A DNA stretch of 7,031 bases from JAPLVB01 sp964353635. Its GTDB lineage: Archaea; Aenigmatarchaeota; Aenigmatarchaeia; QMZP01. The position numbers were made by a program, and so were the translations under genes. The notes under the pieces were generated by a model that saw only the letters and a list, made by a program, of their open reading frames with translations, had not been told where the DNA came from and did no database searches. Numbering within the stretch: the first letter of the stretch is position 1; every line of letters starts with the position of its first letter. Below are positions 1 to 5,247 of the stretch, in pieces. Location: positions 1-7,031 of the forward strand of contig CAYGVS010000041.1 of NCBI GenBank assembly GCA_964353635.1, in the 5' to 3' direction.

Positions 1-197
1 TCCAGAGCCTTTATTCCAGCGGTTCCCCAATATCCTGCCAGACATGCATCCACAAATCCGATTCCAATTGTGACGGCTGCATCTCAACGCCAGAGCTCAA
101 CTCCTTCATAGACCGCTGGAAGTATAACAACCTGGACGTGAATATCAGGGAACTGGTAGTTGCGATTGGGTTGTATAATATTAATAAAGGGTGCTGA
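1..197 (+). CDS. LamG-type surface protein, C-terminal end (5' partial)
   Basis: The open frame enters from the left edge (first full codon at 3) and ends at TGA 195-197, leaving 64 visible residues. It starts with QSLYSS, the usual last strand/helix of a concanavalin A-like LamG domain (compare IQNLYSS in the gene at the right edge). Next comes a short tail with CQTC, then a 12-residue EF-hand-like calcium loop D-S-N-C-D-G-C-I-S-T-P-E, in which two Cys occupy loop positions 4 and 7. A helical segment follows (FIDRWK ... IRELVVAIGLY) and the protein ends in GC. The tail resembles a dockerin-like single EF-hand module. LamG domains generally bind carbohydrate or act in adhesion, so a secreted or cell-surface protein is inferred; the signal peptide lies outside the window. 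The paralogue at 6610-7031 (opposite strand) matches almost throughout at the protein level. The family call is firm by comparison with that gene; the ligand is unknown. Confidence 0.8.
   Translation, partial: QSLYSSGSPISCQTCIHKSDSNCDGCISTPELNSFIDRWKYNNLDVNIRELVVAIGLYNINKGC
27..58 (+). repeat. Inverted repeat arm, left (32 identical bases)
   Basis: These 32 bases are identical to the reverse complement of 6752-6783. They lie inside the LamG-tail coding sequences and encode the shared PISCQTCIHK segment. Surrounding sequence is also alike but with mismatches. The two arms are about 6.7 kb apart and inverted, so they reflect paralogous genes facing each other and could act as a recombination substrate for inverting the segment between them. 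Confidence 0.9.
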
Positions 198-213
198 TAT
201 GCACCTATAGCGT

Positions 214-235
214 AGTTCAGGTAAACTTATTTGGG
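214..235 (+). repeat. Dispersed short repeat, copy A
   Basis: The sequence AGTTCAGGTAAACT followed by TATTTGGG starts 16 bp after the LamG stop codon. The same AGTTCAGGTAAACT lies 17 bp after the stop of the right-hand LamG paralogue (copy B, 6570-6592, minus). Weaker relatives sit at 2561-2582, 2620-2640 and 2746-2767. Copy A runs directly into the nested stem-loop at 239-297. Its function is unknown. It may be part of a duplicated 3' flank, a 3' UTR signal, or a member of a small repeat family. Confidence 0.7.
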
Positions 236-238
236 CTT

Positions 239-297
239 TCAACCCGATTGTGGCTGGGAGGTGCCCGCTGGCACCTTTTTTCTCGAATCAGGGTTGA
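239..297 (+). terminator. Nested stem-loop with T-tract, terminator of the left LamG gene
   Basis: The inner hairpin AGGTGCC (259-265), loop CGCT, GGCACCT (270-276) is a perfect 7-bp stem followed by Ts to 281, which looks like an intrinsic terminator. An outer stem encloses it: TCAACCC plus GATT (239-249) pairs with AATC, one bulged A, then GGGTTGA (286-297). The outer stem is more than a simple terminator needs and may make this a stable 3' UTR or small RNA structure. It lies between the LamG stop and the start of the coiled-coil gene, separating the two transcripts. Confidence 0.75.
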
Positions 298-355
298 TTG
301 GATTGTGGAATAAAAGCGGATGCTGATTTATTAACTTCTTAAACAAAATAAGTAT

Positions 356-360
356 AGGAG
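356..360 (+). promoter_or_regulatory. Shine-Dalgarno AGGAG for the coiled-coil gene
   Basis: AGGAG ends 6 bases before the ATG at 367 and supports that start. Upstream, AT-rich stretches around 309-315 (AATAAAAG) and 326-334 (ATTTATTAA) could serve as the TATA element. The first leaves room for a leader containing this site, the second barely does. I cannot choose between them. Confidence 0.6.
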
Positions 361-366
361 AAGCGC

Positions 367-1821
367 ATGGCGGCAAAGGAAAAGAGGCCCGTTCAGGACA
401 TTCCGGAAGAGGAGAATGTAATAACCCCTCAAGAGTTCGAGGAGCTTGAGAAGAAGGAAAAGAAGCCCAAGAAAGGCCTTTTCTCCAAGAAGAAGGAAAA
501 GAAGGCTTCAAGGCCTGAGGCGGCAGAGATTATGCCGTCCAGGAAGGAGAAGGCAAGCGATATTGACAAGCTTTTTCTTGAGAACGAGAAGATACAGGCC
601 AAGCTGGAGACCATAGAGGAGCTCAGGCAGACCACTGAGGACAAGATCTCCAGGATATCGGAGGAGATTGGGGAGCTCAGGTCAGCCATTCTGGAGAAGG
701 ACAGGACCTTCAACAAGATGGAAGGGGGCTTCGAGAAGATAAAGGAGATATTCGATGAGATGCAGCCTGTGAAGCTGAAGGCCTCCTTGGACAAGAAGGA
801 TGATGCCATCGAGAAGGTGAACGCAAAGGTGGAGGCAGCGGAGTTCAAGATATCAGAGACCAAGAAGAGCCTGGAGAGCATGAAGGACTTCATGGAAAAG
901 ATAAAGGACCTGAAGAACCTGGTGTCCATCTCTGACAGCGTGAGCAAGAAGGTGGCGAAGGTGGAGGAGGAGAGGAAGGAGACCGCGAAGATTGCGGCGA
1001 AGATAGAGAGCATGTTCTCTGAGCTAACGGAGAAGACTGCGGAGTTCCACCAGTACAGGGACAAGATAGACTTCAGCTCGGAATCCATGCACGACCTCAT
1101 GAAATCAATGGATATGCTCGAGGTCAGGGTGGAGAACGCGGTCAGCAAGGATGATTTCAAGAAGCTTGACGACAGGTTCGAGCAGCTCGAAAGGGACATG
1201 ACCGACAGGATAGGAGCCATAAAGGACATTGTGGATGACATGGCCGCCACGCTCAAGAAGGGAGGGATGAAGGAGCTCCTTGCCAAGGAAGGCAAGACCA
1301 GGATAGATGAGATAAACAAAAGGCTTGGCCAGATAGACAGCTTCGAGAAGGCAGTGAAGTCCCTGCAGGACGAGCTTGCCAGCGTAAAGTCCAATAAAGA
1401 GAAGGAAATATCAGCCCTGAGCTCAAAGGTGGAGAGCCTGAAGAAACAGCCAGCATCTACATATTCCTACACACCAGCTGCAGGGCCTGCTCCTGCACTT
1501 AAAGGCAGGCAATCCCCTGCGCAGGTCAGGAGCCCTGCTGTAGCACCTGATGCAGAGGAGGATGAAGAGGCTTCCATGGACCTCATTACCCCTGTGACAG
1601 CCTCCTCTATGCCCCAGAACTACAAGGAGGACAGCCTGGAGTCCATGTTGGAGCAGTGCCATGTGCACATCGACAAGGGGGATATAGAGCAGGCAAGGAG
1701 CCTCTACAGCCAGATACTCACCATTTACGAACAGTCAAAGGACTCCGGAGAATGCCCAAGCCCCGAGGAAGTCTATGGCAAGATAAAGAGGCTTTACTAC
1801 AGGTTACAGATTTATCATTGA
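367..1821 (+). CDS. Long coiled-coil protein with C-terminal helical hairpin domain, unknown function
   Basis: This is a 484-aa soluble protein with no signal peptide or membrane segment, so it is probably cytoplasmic. Residues 1-60 are highly charged and Lys-rich (KKEKKPKKG, KKKEKK). Residues about 64-360 are almost continuous heptad-like Glu/Lys/Leu/Ile/Met sequence and should form long coiled coils with a few breaks. Residues about 361-420 are a Pro/Ala/Ser linker, then an acidic patch (DAEEDEE). Residues about 423-484 form a compact helical unit (MLEQCHVHIDKGD, EQARSLYSQILTIY, GKIKRLYYRL) resembling a TPR-like hairpin. The ATG at 367 has a good AGGAG site. The architecture suggests a scaffold or filament-forming protein, perhaps chromosome- or cytoskeleton-related. 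That is only inferred from shape, and coiled coils give misleading similarities to SMC, myosin and archaellum accessory proteins. The strong purine bias of the coding strand explains the long open antisense frame. It is convergent with the gene at 1855-2619, 33 bp away. Confidence 0.85.
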   Translation: MAAKEKRPVQDIPEEENVITPQEFEELEKKEKKPKKGLFSKKKEKKASRPEAAEIMPSRKEKASDIDKLFLENEKIQAKLETIEELRQTTEDKISRISEEIGELRSAILEKDRTFNKMEGGFEKIKEIFDEMQPVKLKASLDKKDDAIEKVNAKVEAAEFKISETKKSLESMKDFMEKIKDLKNLVSISDSVSKKVAKVEEERKETAKIAAKIESMFSELTEKTAEFHQYRDKIDFSSESMHDLMKSMDMLEVRVENAVSKDDFKKLDDRFEQLERDMTDRIGAIKDIVDDMAATLKKGGMKELLAKEGKTRIDEINKRLGQIDSFEKAVKSLQDELASVKSNKEKEISALSSKVESLKKQPASTYSYTPAAGPAPALKGRQSPAQVRSPAVAPDAEEDEEASMDLITPVTASSMPQNYKEDSLESMLEQCHVHIDKGDIEQARSLYSQILTIYEQSKDSGECPSPEEVYGKIKRLYYRLQIYH

Positions 1822-1854
1822 TTGGATACCGCTCCATATTAATTCTACACTGTA

Positions 1855-2619
1855 TTAGACCATCCAATTTCTTATGAAATCCTCTTTCTTTAAGGCTCCA
1901 GATTTTACCTTCTCAAAAACGAATTCACCTTTCAACCTCTTCTCTGCATCCTTACCATAAAAGTAGCTCTCTGCGTCTTTGGACAGCTTTAAGCTGTAAT
2001 ACCTATTGAAAATCTCGCCTCCGATTGAGCCTAAAATACATGTACCGAACAGGCCTGCAGAAACCGACATCACGGCCACAGCCGCTTCTCCATCAAAATT
2101 CGGCGTGCTATCCATTCCAAAATATGTGCATATGGCCTTGGCTATTGAGCCTTCATTATAAAGCCTGTCAAGCATCCAAGATGCAGGACCGAGTATAATA
2201 CCTGTTGTGACCTGAGCACCATCCATCTTCCTGAAAAATTTTGAAACCTTGCCCTCATTCAAAACCTTGCCCATACCTTCCAAATCCTTCCTGGGAACAT
2301 CCAGATTGGCATAAGGGCCTTCAACAAGGAAACCATCTCTCTTATCATTGGGCACATAAATACCGGCAAACTCGTTCGTTTGTCCCTTTCTGTCAAACAG
2401 CTTCCATCTGTCAAGCTGCGTGGAAACTTCCCCGAAATTCAAAAAGTCTAGAATTTCAGGCATATTATCCGCTAAATGATATCTGTTCAATTTGTGTTTT
2501 ACTAAGTATCTTCTGCTTGGCATAAGGAATTCTTGGCAACCAACCTTTAAGAAATGATATTGTTCAGCTAAAGTTTTTTGTGTCAAGGCCTCAGAATTCT
2601 TTATATGCCTTAATTGCAT
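1855..2619 (-). CDS. Unrecognised protein with one or two Gly-rich hydrophobic segments
   Basis: The frame is 254 aa from the ATG at 2619. I do not recognise a family. Residues 1-130 are polar and charged. Residues about 136-150 (VTTGIILGPASW) are mildly hydrophobic. Residues about 179-204 (AAVAVMSVSAGLFGTCILGSIG) form a Gly/Ala-rich stretch long enough to span the membrane, followed by a basic, charged tail ending in FIRNWMV. It is likely membrane-associated. The start is uncertain: repeat copy D (2561-2582) lies inside the first 20 codons and copy C just upstream. An alternative ATG at 2523 (MPSRRYL, giving 222 aa) lies about 24 bp after a TTAAA box and could be a leaderless start. No clear Shine-Dalgarno site precedes either. 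Base composition is visibly more AT-rich and codon use differs (AGA as well as AGG), unlike the lipid genes and ftsY, suggesting a recently acquired or fast-evolving orphan. It is convergent with the coiled-coil gene. Confidence 0.65.
   Translation of the reverse strand: MQLRHIKNSEALTQKTLAEQYHFLKVGCQEFLMPSRRYLVKHKLNRYHLADNMPEILDFLNFGEVSTQLDRWKLFDRKGQTNEFAGIYVPNDKRDGFLVEGPYANLDVPRKDLEGMGKVLNEGKVSKFFRKMDGAQVTTGIILGPASWMLDRLYNEGSIAKAICTYFGMDSTPNFDGEAAVAVMSVSAGLFGTCILGSIGGEIFNRYYSLKLSKDAESYFYGKDAEKRLKGEFVFEKVKSGALKKEDFIRNWMV
2561..2582 (+). repeat. Dispersed short repeat, copy D
   Basis: TGTTCAGCTAA followed by AGTTTTTTGTG, about 59 bp before copy C and in the same orientation. It overlaps the proposed N-terminal codons of the gene at 1855-2619, which casts doubt on that gene's upstream start. 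It is followed by AAGGC at about 2585 and GCCTT near 2607, which could pair across a 17-base loop. Confidence 0.55.
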
Positions 2620-2640
2620 AGTTCAGCTAACATTTTTTGG
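2620..2640 (+). repeat. Dispersed short repeat, copy C
   Basis: AGTTCAGCTAA followed by CATTTTTTGG. It matches copy D over GTTCAGCTAA plus the T6 run and precedes the triple-hairpin block at 2652-2703. Together, 2620-2796 is a 177-bp gene-free stretch holding copies C and E and four hairpins. Confidence 0.6.
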
Positions 2641-2651
2641 ATTAAGCCTTT

Positions 2652-2703
2652 CTTGCATGTCAATGCAAGAGATGTGCATGCATCTCTTGTGCCGATGCAC
2701 AAG
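2652..2703. other. Three abutting perfect hairpins, cloverleaf-like block
   Basis: Three palindromes stand end to end without a spacer. They are CTTGCAT-gtca-ATGCAAG (2652-2669), AGATG-tgcatg-CATCT (2670-2685) and CTTGTGC-cgat-GCACAAG (2686-2703). The first and third share the same CTTG...CAAG ends and 18-base size. An outer stem is possible between AAGCCTTT (2644-2651) and AAAGGCCTT (2713-2721, one bulge), giving a four-way junction. It is not a tRNA: loop sizes and conserved tRNA bases do not fit. It may be a structured RNA, a protein-binding DNA element, or the end of a small mobile element. Confidence 0.7.
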
Positions 2704-2745
2704 ATTTTGAAAAAAGGCCTTTAAAATAATATGCGTTGAATGCTC

Positions 2746-2767
2746 TGTTCAGCAAGACTTATTTTGG
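2746..2767 (+). repeat. Dispersed short repeat, copy E
   Basis: TGTTCAGCAAGACTTATTTTGG resembles copy A over most positions (GTTCAG, ACTTATTT, GG) although it is 2.5 kb away. It is followed 5 bp later by the perfect hairpin at 2773-2791, just as copies A and C are followed by hairpins. Confidence 0.55.
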
Positions 2768-2772
2768 CATCC

Positions 2773-2791
2773 AGGCTTTTCTTAAAAGCCT
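2773..2791 (-). terminator. Hairpin after the zinc-ribbon gene
   Basis: AGGCTTTT (2773-2780), loop CTT, AAAAGCCT (2784-2791) is a perfect 8-bp stem. On the minus strand it begins 5 bp after the zinc-ribbon stop codon, so it may end or protect that transcript. No T-tract follows on the minus strand; TTT follows on the plus strand. It could equally belong to repeat copy E. Confidence 0.5.
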
Positions 2792-2796
2792 TTGTC

Positions 2797-2949
2797 TCAA
2801 TTCCACATCGAGAAGGGCTCCTTGTCAGATTGCAAGACCAGGCCGAAATCGGAGAAGACTGAGAAGCAGCTTGGGCAAAGGAAGACCTCGGGTTCCTTGT
2901 TCCAGACCTTTCCGCCAGTCCCGCAATGAGGGCATTTTCCAGAAAACAC
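2797..2949 (-). CDS. Small zinc-ribbon protein (50 aa)
   Basis: The minus-strand frame runs from GTG 2949 to TGA 2797. It has two Cys knuckles, CPHCG near residues 6-10 and CPSC near 25-28, separated by KVWNKEPEVF, with a following aromatic segment (FSVFSDFGLVL) and the end FSMWN. The spacing of two CxxC pairs about 15 residues apart with a beta-rich tail is typical of a rubredoxin-like or TFIIS-like zinc ribbon, so one structural Zn2+ is expected. The GTG start is chosen because an in-frame stop lies only four codons upstream and AGGTG (2958-2962) sits 8 bases before it. A strong TATA box at 2986-2993 lies at a suitable distance. Partner and role are unknown; such small ribbons often bind nucleic acid or other proteins. 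The two competing frames across this stretch lack a domain pattern and are judged to be shadows. Confidence 0.75.
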   Translation of the reverse strand: MFSGKCPHCGTGGKVWNKEPEVFLCPSCFSVFSDFGLVLQSDKEPFSMWN

Positions 2950-2985
2950 GAACAGAACACCTTATGCAGATATTGCTTTCGCCCG

Positions 2986-2993
2986 TTTATATA
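2986..2993 (-). promoter_or_regulatory. TATA box (with BRE) for the zinc-ribbon gene
   Basis: On the minus strand GGAAGC is followed directly by TATATAAA, a close match to the archaeal BRE plus TATA layout. A start about 26 bp downstream falls near 2963, leaving a leader of roughly 14 bases that includes the AGGTG ribosome site before GTG 2949. This implies the zinc-ribbon gene is transcribed separately from the 63-aa gene 157 bp upstream. Confidence 0.6.
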
Positions 2994-3106
2994 GCTTCCT
3001 GCCTGCATCGGCCTTGCGGCAATGCTGACTCTTTTTGCCGCTGGGCATTTTTTGAAATCTGACCCATGATAAGCCGCCATATCCTAAAAAATTGCAACCA
3101 AGCAAG

Positions 3107-3298
3107 TCATGGTTTATAATTTTCAAATGCTTTTGCTCGCCTAAGCTTCTCTTCTTCAAAGGCTATCCTTACATTTTCGCAATGTTCCTTCAAAAAGCGG
3201 CCTGCCTTCTCCTGCTGCGTAATATGCGCAGTCTCTTCCCCGTATTTTTTCATTCTCTGAATAAATTCCCTTAGTTCGGGCTTTTCTTCCCATTTCAT
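3107..3298 (-). CDS. Small charged helical protein (63 aa), unknown function
   Basis: ATG at 3298 lies only 7 bp after the GGGP synthase stop, so the two are almost certainly co-transcribed. The protein is rich in Glu, Lys and Arg with regularly spaced aliphatic and aromatic residues (ELREFIQRMKKYGEE, QQEKAGRFLKEH, VRIAFEEEKLRRAKAFENY). It is predicted to be wholly alpha-helical, with no Cys pairs or membrane segment. I do not recognise a family. Its place behind a lipid-synthesis gene does not by itself show a lipid role. The frame is short, but its amino-acid make-up and tight spacing support a real gene. Confidence 0.6.
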   Translation of the reverse strand: MKWEEKPELREFIQRMKKYGEETAHITQQEKAGRFLKEHCENVRIAFEEEKLRRAKAFENYKP

Positions 3299-3305
3299 AA
3301 AACCC

Positions 3306-4094
3306 TTATCTCTTCCCCCTGACAGCGTCTATGACTTCCCTGAGCTTGGCCTCGTCCCCTCCTGTCTCCCCCAGGGTGCCTGTGACAATTATGTCAGCGC
3401 CTGCCTTCACCTTGTGCGCTGCAGTCTTCTCATCCATTATCCCCCCGCCGACTATAAGGAACATCTCCGGGCCTATGCTCTCCTTGACCATCCTTATCAT
3501 CTCCTCGGGGACAGAGTATTTCGCGCCCGAGCCTGCCTCCAGGTACACGAACCTCATGCCGAAGTATTTTGCCGCAAGGGCATAGCCAACAGCGAATTCC
3601 GGCTTATCCCTTGGTATTGGCCTCACATCACCAACCCATGCCGCGCTGGTGGTCTCCCCTGAATCCACAATCAGGTACGCCATGGAAAGCGGTTCCAGCC
3701 TGTAGTTCTTCACAAGGACCGAGCCCTTTACCTGCTCCTCCACTATGTATTGGGGCGATTTCGAATTCAGGAGGGACATGAAGAACACGGCATCCGCATA
3801 GGCAGATATCCCTGAATGGGCGGAAGGGAACAGTATCACAGGAAGGTCAACCCTCTCCTTTATGGCCTTCACACAGTCGTCAAGGTACATGGCCTGCGTT
3901 GGATGGGAGCCTCCCACCATGATGGCGTCTGAGCCCAGCCTCTTTGCCCTGCTGGCTATGTCAGCCGCTTTACCGGGCATCTGCTTGTCAGGGTCTATGA
4001 GCGTGAAATGAAGGGCATGTCCCCTTCGCTTCTTCCTGATGTATTTGAGAACCCGGGGCTTCTTCTTCCTTTTTATGTACTTAAGAATCTCCAT
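3306..4094 (-). CDS. Geranylgeranylglyceryl phosphate synthase (group II GGGP synthase)
   Basis: This Mg2+-dependent prenyltransferase joins geranylgeranyl diphosphate to sn-glycerol-1-phosphate, making the first ether bond of archaeal membrane lipids. It is a TIM barrel of the PcrB/GGGPS family. Visible motifs, numbered from ATG 4094, are HFTLIDPDK (29-37, with the likely Mg-binding Asp), VGGS (60-63), the ISAYADAVFFMSLLNS region (96-111), YLEAGSGA (184-191), VGGGI (215-219) and VTGT (237-240). The last three form the expected phosphate/substrate-binding loops. The length of 262 aa is near normal. I prefer ATG 4094, with AGGTGAA (4102-4108) before it, over a GTG at 4106. The basic N-terminus contains a repeated helix, LKYIKRKKKPR then LKYIRKKRRG, an extension beyond what the barrel needs and perhaps a membrane-facing patch. 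The gene follows egsA by 106 bp and is followed 7 bp later by the 63-aa gene. Confidence 0.95.
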   Translation of the reverse strand: MEILKYIKRKKKPRVLKYIRKKRRGHALHFTLIDPDKQMPGKAADIASRAKRLGSDAIMVGGSHPTQAMYLDDCVKAIKERVDLPVILFPSAHSGISAYADAVFFMSLLNSKSPQYIVEEQVKGSVLVKNYRLEPLSMAYLIVDSGETTSAAWVGDVRPIPRDKPEFAVGYALAAKYFGMRFVYLEAGSGAKYSVPEEMIRMVKESIGPEMFLIVGGGIMDEKTAAHKVKAGADIIVTGTLGETGGDEAKLREVIDAVRGKR

Positions 4095-4101
4095 TTGAAC
4101 C

Positions 4102-4108
4102 TTCACCT
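4102..4108 (-). promoter_or_regulatory. Shine-Dalgarno AGGTGAA that decides the GGGP synthase start
   Basis: On the minus strand AGGTGAA ends 7 bases before ATG 4094. The alternative GTG at 4106 lies inside this site and would add only four residues, so the ATG is favoured. Confidence 0.6.
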
Positions 4109-4150
4109 AGACGCTTTGCTAGAATTACACTTAATAATTTGGGAGGAAAG

Positions 4151-4158
4151 TATAAATA
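4151..4158. promoter_or_regulatory. TATA-like box in the egsA / GGGP synthase gap
   Basis: TATAAATA on the plus strand reads TATTTATA on the minus strand. Used on the minus strand, it would place a start near 4127 and a leader of about 33 bases for GGGP synthase, containing its ribosome site. The purine-rich GGAAAG just before it on the plus strand looks more like a BRE for plus-strand transcription, yet no gene follows there. Direction is therefore unresolved. GGGP synthase may also be read through from egsA. Confidence 0.4.
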
Positions 4159-4167
4159 AGGGCATTT

Positions 4168-4181
4168 GGCTGGAAACAGCC
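4168..4181 (-). terminator. Short hairpin after egsA
   Basis: GGCTG (4168-4172), loop GAAA, CAGCC (4177-4181) forms a 5-bp stem about 20 bp after the egsA stop in the minus direction, followed by T-rich sequence (TTATTTATAC). It may be a weak terminator or processing site between egsA and GGGP synthase. On the plus strand the loop is a GNRA tetraloop. Confidence 0.35.
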
Positions 4182-4200
4182 TATGGCTATGTACACCTGT

Positions 4201-5229
4201 TTAGCATACCCCTGTGTCCTTGCATGCCATGGCAGCCTTGTCAGCTGTTATGCCTATCTCGTCCAGGATGGTGTACCTCTTCCTGTATGACTTGGCCTTT
4301 ACTATCGCTTTCAGGAACTTCTGCCTGCTGATGCCAATTTCTTTCGCGGTGGTTGCAGCCCCGGCCTTCTTCATGCTTTCGCGAAGCTTCCACCAGTCCT
4401 GCCCCTGCAGGCACGCAGTCACGATGGAAGCCACGCCGCACTGCTCTCCATGCAAGGCCTTAGAGCCCATTGAGTCCAGCACATGAGAGATCGCATGCTC
4501 TGCTCCGGAAGCGGGCCTCGAAGAGCCTGCAAGGGCCATTGACATGCCGGATGTTATGAGAGCTTGCATTAGGTTCCTTATCCCTCTCTCGCTCCCTCGG
4601 CCTATCAGGCTGGAGGACTGCATGGCCTTCTTTGCTGCGAGGACGGACAGCTCAGCCGCATATTCAGAGTAATACTCGCCAGTCTTCCTGGCGAGCTTCC
4701 AGTCATGGACTGCGGTGATGTTCGAGACAACGTCCGAGAAGCCTGATGCAATCATCCTGGCCGGGGATTTCCTTAGGATGGCTATGTCAGCGACGATCGC
4801 TAAAGGGACTCTCCCCTCTATCGAGGATTTTTTCCTTCCGTCCCGCAGGCTTGCCGTGGCAGAGACTATCCCGTCATGCGAAGGGGCTGTAGGGACGCAG
4901 ATGAAGTCCACCTTCTTCTTTACAGCGACAGCCTTTCCCAAATCTATAACTGAGCCTCCTCCAACGCTTATGACAACATCTATTGGGCCTGATGCGTGAG
5001 ATATCCTTTCCATCTCGGCTATGCTGGATTCCTTTACAATCTCCATCCTTGCGTCAAGACACTCGAGGTCGTTGAAGATCCTTTGTCCAGCAATCTTCCT
5101 GGTCACAGGGTCTGCCAGGACAAGAGGCCTTCCCATTATCCTCAGCTCCCTGCAGAGCTCCATGATATGGCCTGAAACACCCTTGCCAATGATTATCTTC
5201 CTTGGAAGCTCGAGAACATGCGGCTCCAT
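4201..5229 (-). CDS. egsA: sn-glycerol-1-phosphate dehydrogenase (G1PDH)
   Basis: This enzyme reduces dihydroxyacetone phosphate to sn-glycerol-1-phosphate with NAD(P)H, setting the archaeal stereochemistry of membrane lipids. It belongs to the metal-dependent, Fe-ADH-like dehydroquinate synthase superfamily and is cytoplasmic. In the 342 residues, the nucleotide-binding motif GGGSVIDLGKAVA lies at 90-102 and the substrate/nucleotide segment VPTAPSHDGIVSATASL at 112-128. The expected metal ligands are visible as Asp166 (SGFSD), His245 (GAEH) and His260 (LHGEQCG). Length and ends match the family, so the gene appears intact. ATG 5229 has no Shine-Dalgarno site but lies about 23 bp from the centre of a TATA box, which points to a leaderless transcript. 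The next gene on the strand performs the following step, GGGP synthase, so the pair forms a lipid-synthesis locus. The divergent neighbour is ftsY. Confidence 0.96.
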   Translation of the reverse strand: MEPHVLELPRKIIIGKGVSGHIMELCRELRIMGRPLVLADPVTRKIAGQRIFNDLECLDARMEIVKESSIAEMERISHASGPIDVVISVGGGSVIDLGKAVAVKKKVDFICVPTAPSHDGIVSATASLRDGRKKSSIEGRVPLAIVADIAILRKSPARMIASGFSDVVSNITAVHDWKLARKTGEYYSEYAAELSVLAAKKAMQSSSLIGRGSERGIRNLMQALITSGMSMALAGSSRPASGAEHAISHVLDSMGSKALHGEQCGVASIVTACLQGQDWWKLRESMKKAGAATTAKEIGISRQKFLKAIVKAKSYRKRYTILDEIGITADKAAMACKDTGVC

Positions 5230-5247
5230 AATATGATTTGGTCAAGC

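Noticed and set aside
429..1394. Long open frame on the minus strand (321 codons) opposite the coiled-coil gene
   Set aside because: It is Ser/Leu/Phe-rich with no domain pattern and mirrors the purine-rich codons of the real gene. The plus-strand frame has a ribosome site and a coherent coiled-coil architecture.
2645..2721. tRNA gene suggested by the cloverleaf-like pairing
   Set aside because: Arms have 4-6 base loops, there is no TTCGA-type T loop, no 7-base anticodon loop and no conserved D-loop Gs.
2561..2767. CRISPR array suggested by three copies of a short repeat
   Set aside because: Spacing is uneven (about 59 and 126 bp), copies are only partly alike and no cas genes are present.
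2962..3048. 28-codon basic minus-strand frame (MPSGKKSQH...) ending just before the zinc-ribbon gene
   Set aside because: No Shine-Dalgarno site, and it overlaps the strong TATA box at 2986-2993. It cannot be excluded as a tiny basic peptide but is not supported.
2736..3062. 108-codon plus-strand frame
   Set aside because: Arg/Ser/Pro/Cys-scattered composition typical of a shadow frame, antisense to the zinc-ribbon gene, with no ribosome site.
2721..3080. 119-codon minus-strand frame over the zinc-ribbon region
   Set aside because: No recognisable domain. It runs through a terminator-like hairpin and repeat copy E, while a different frame in the same place encodes a clear zinc ribbon with its own promoter.
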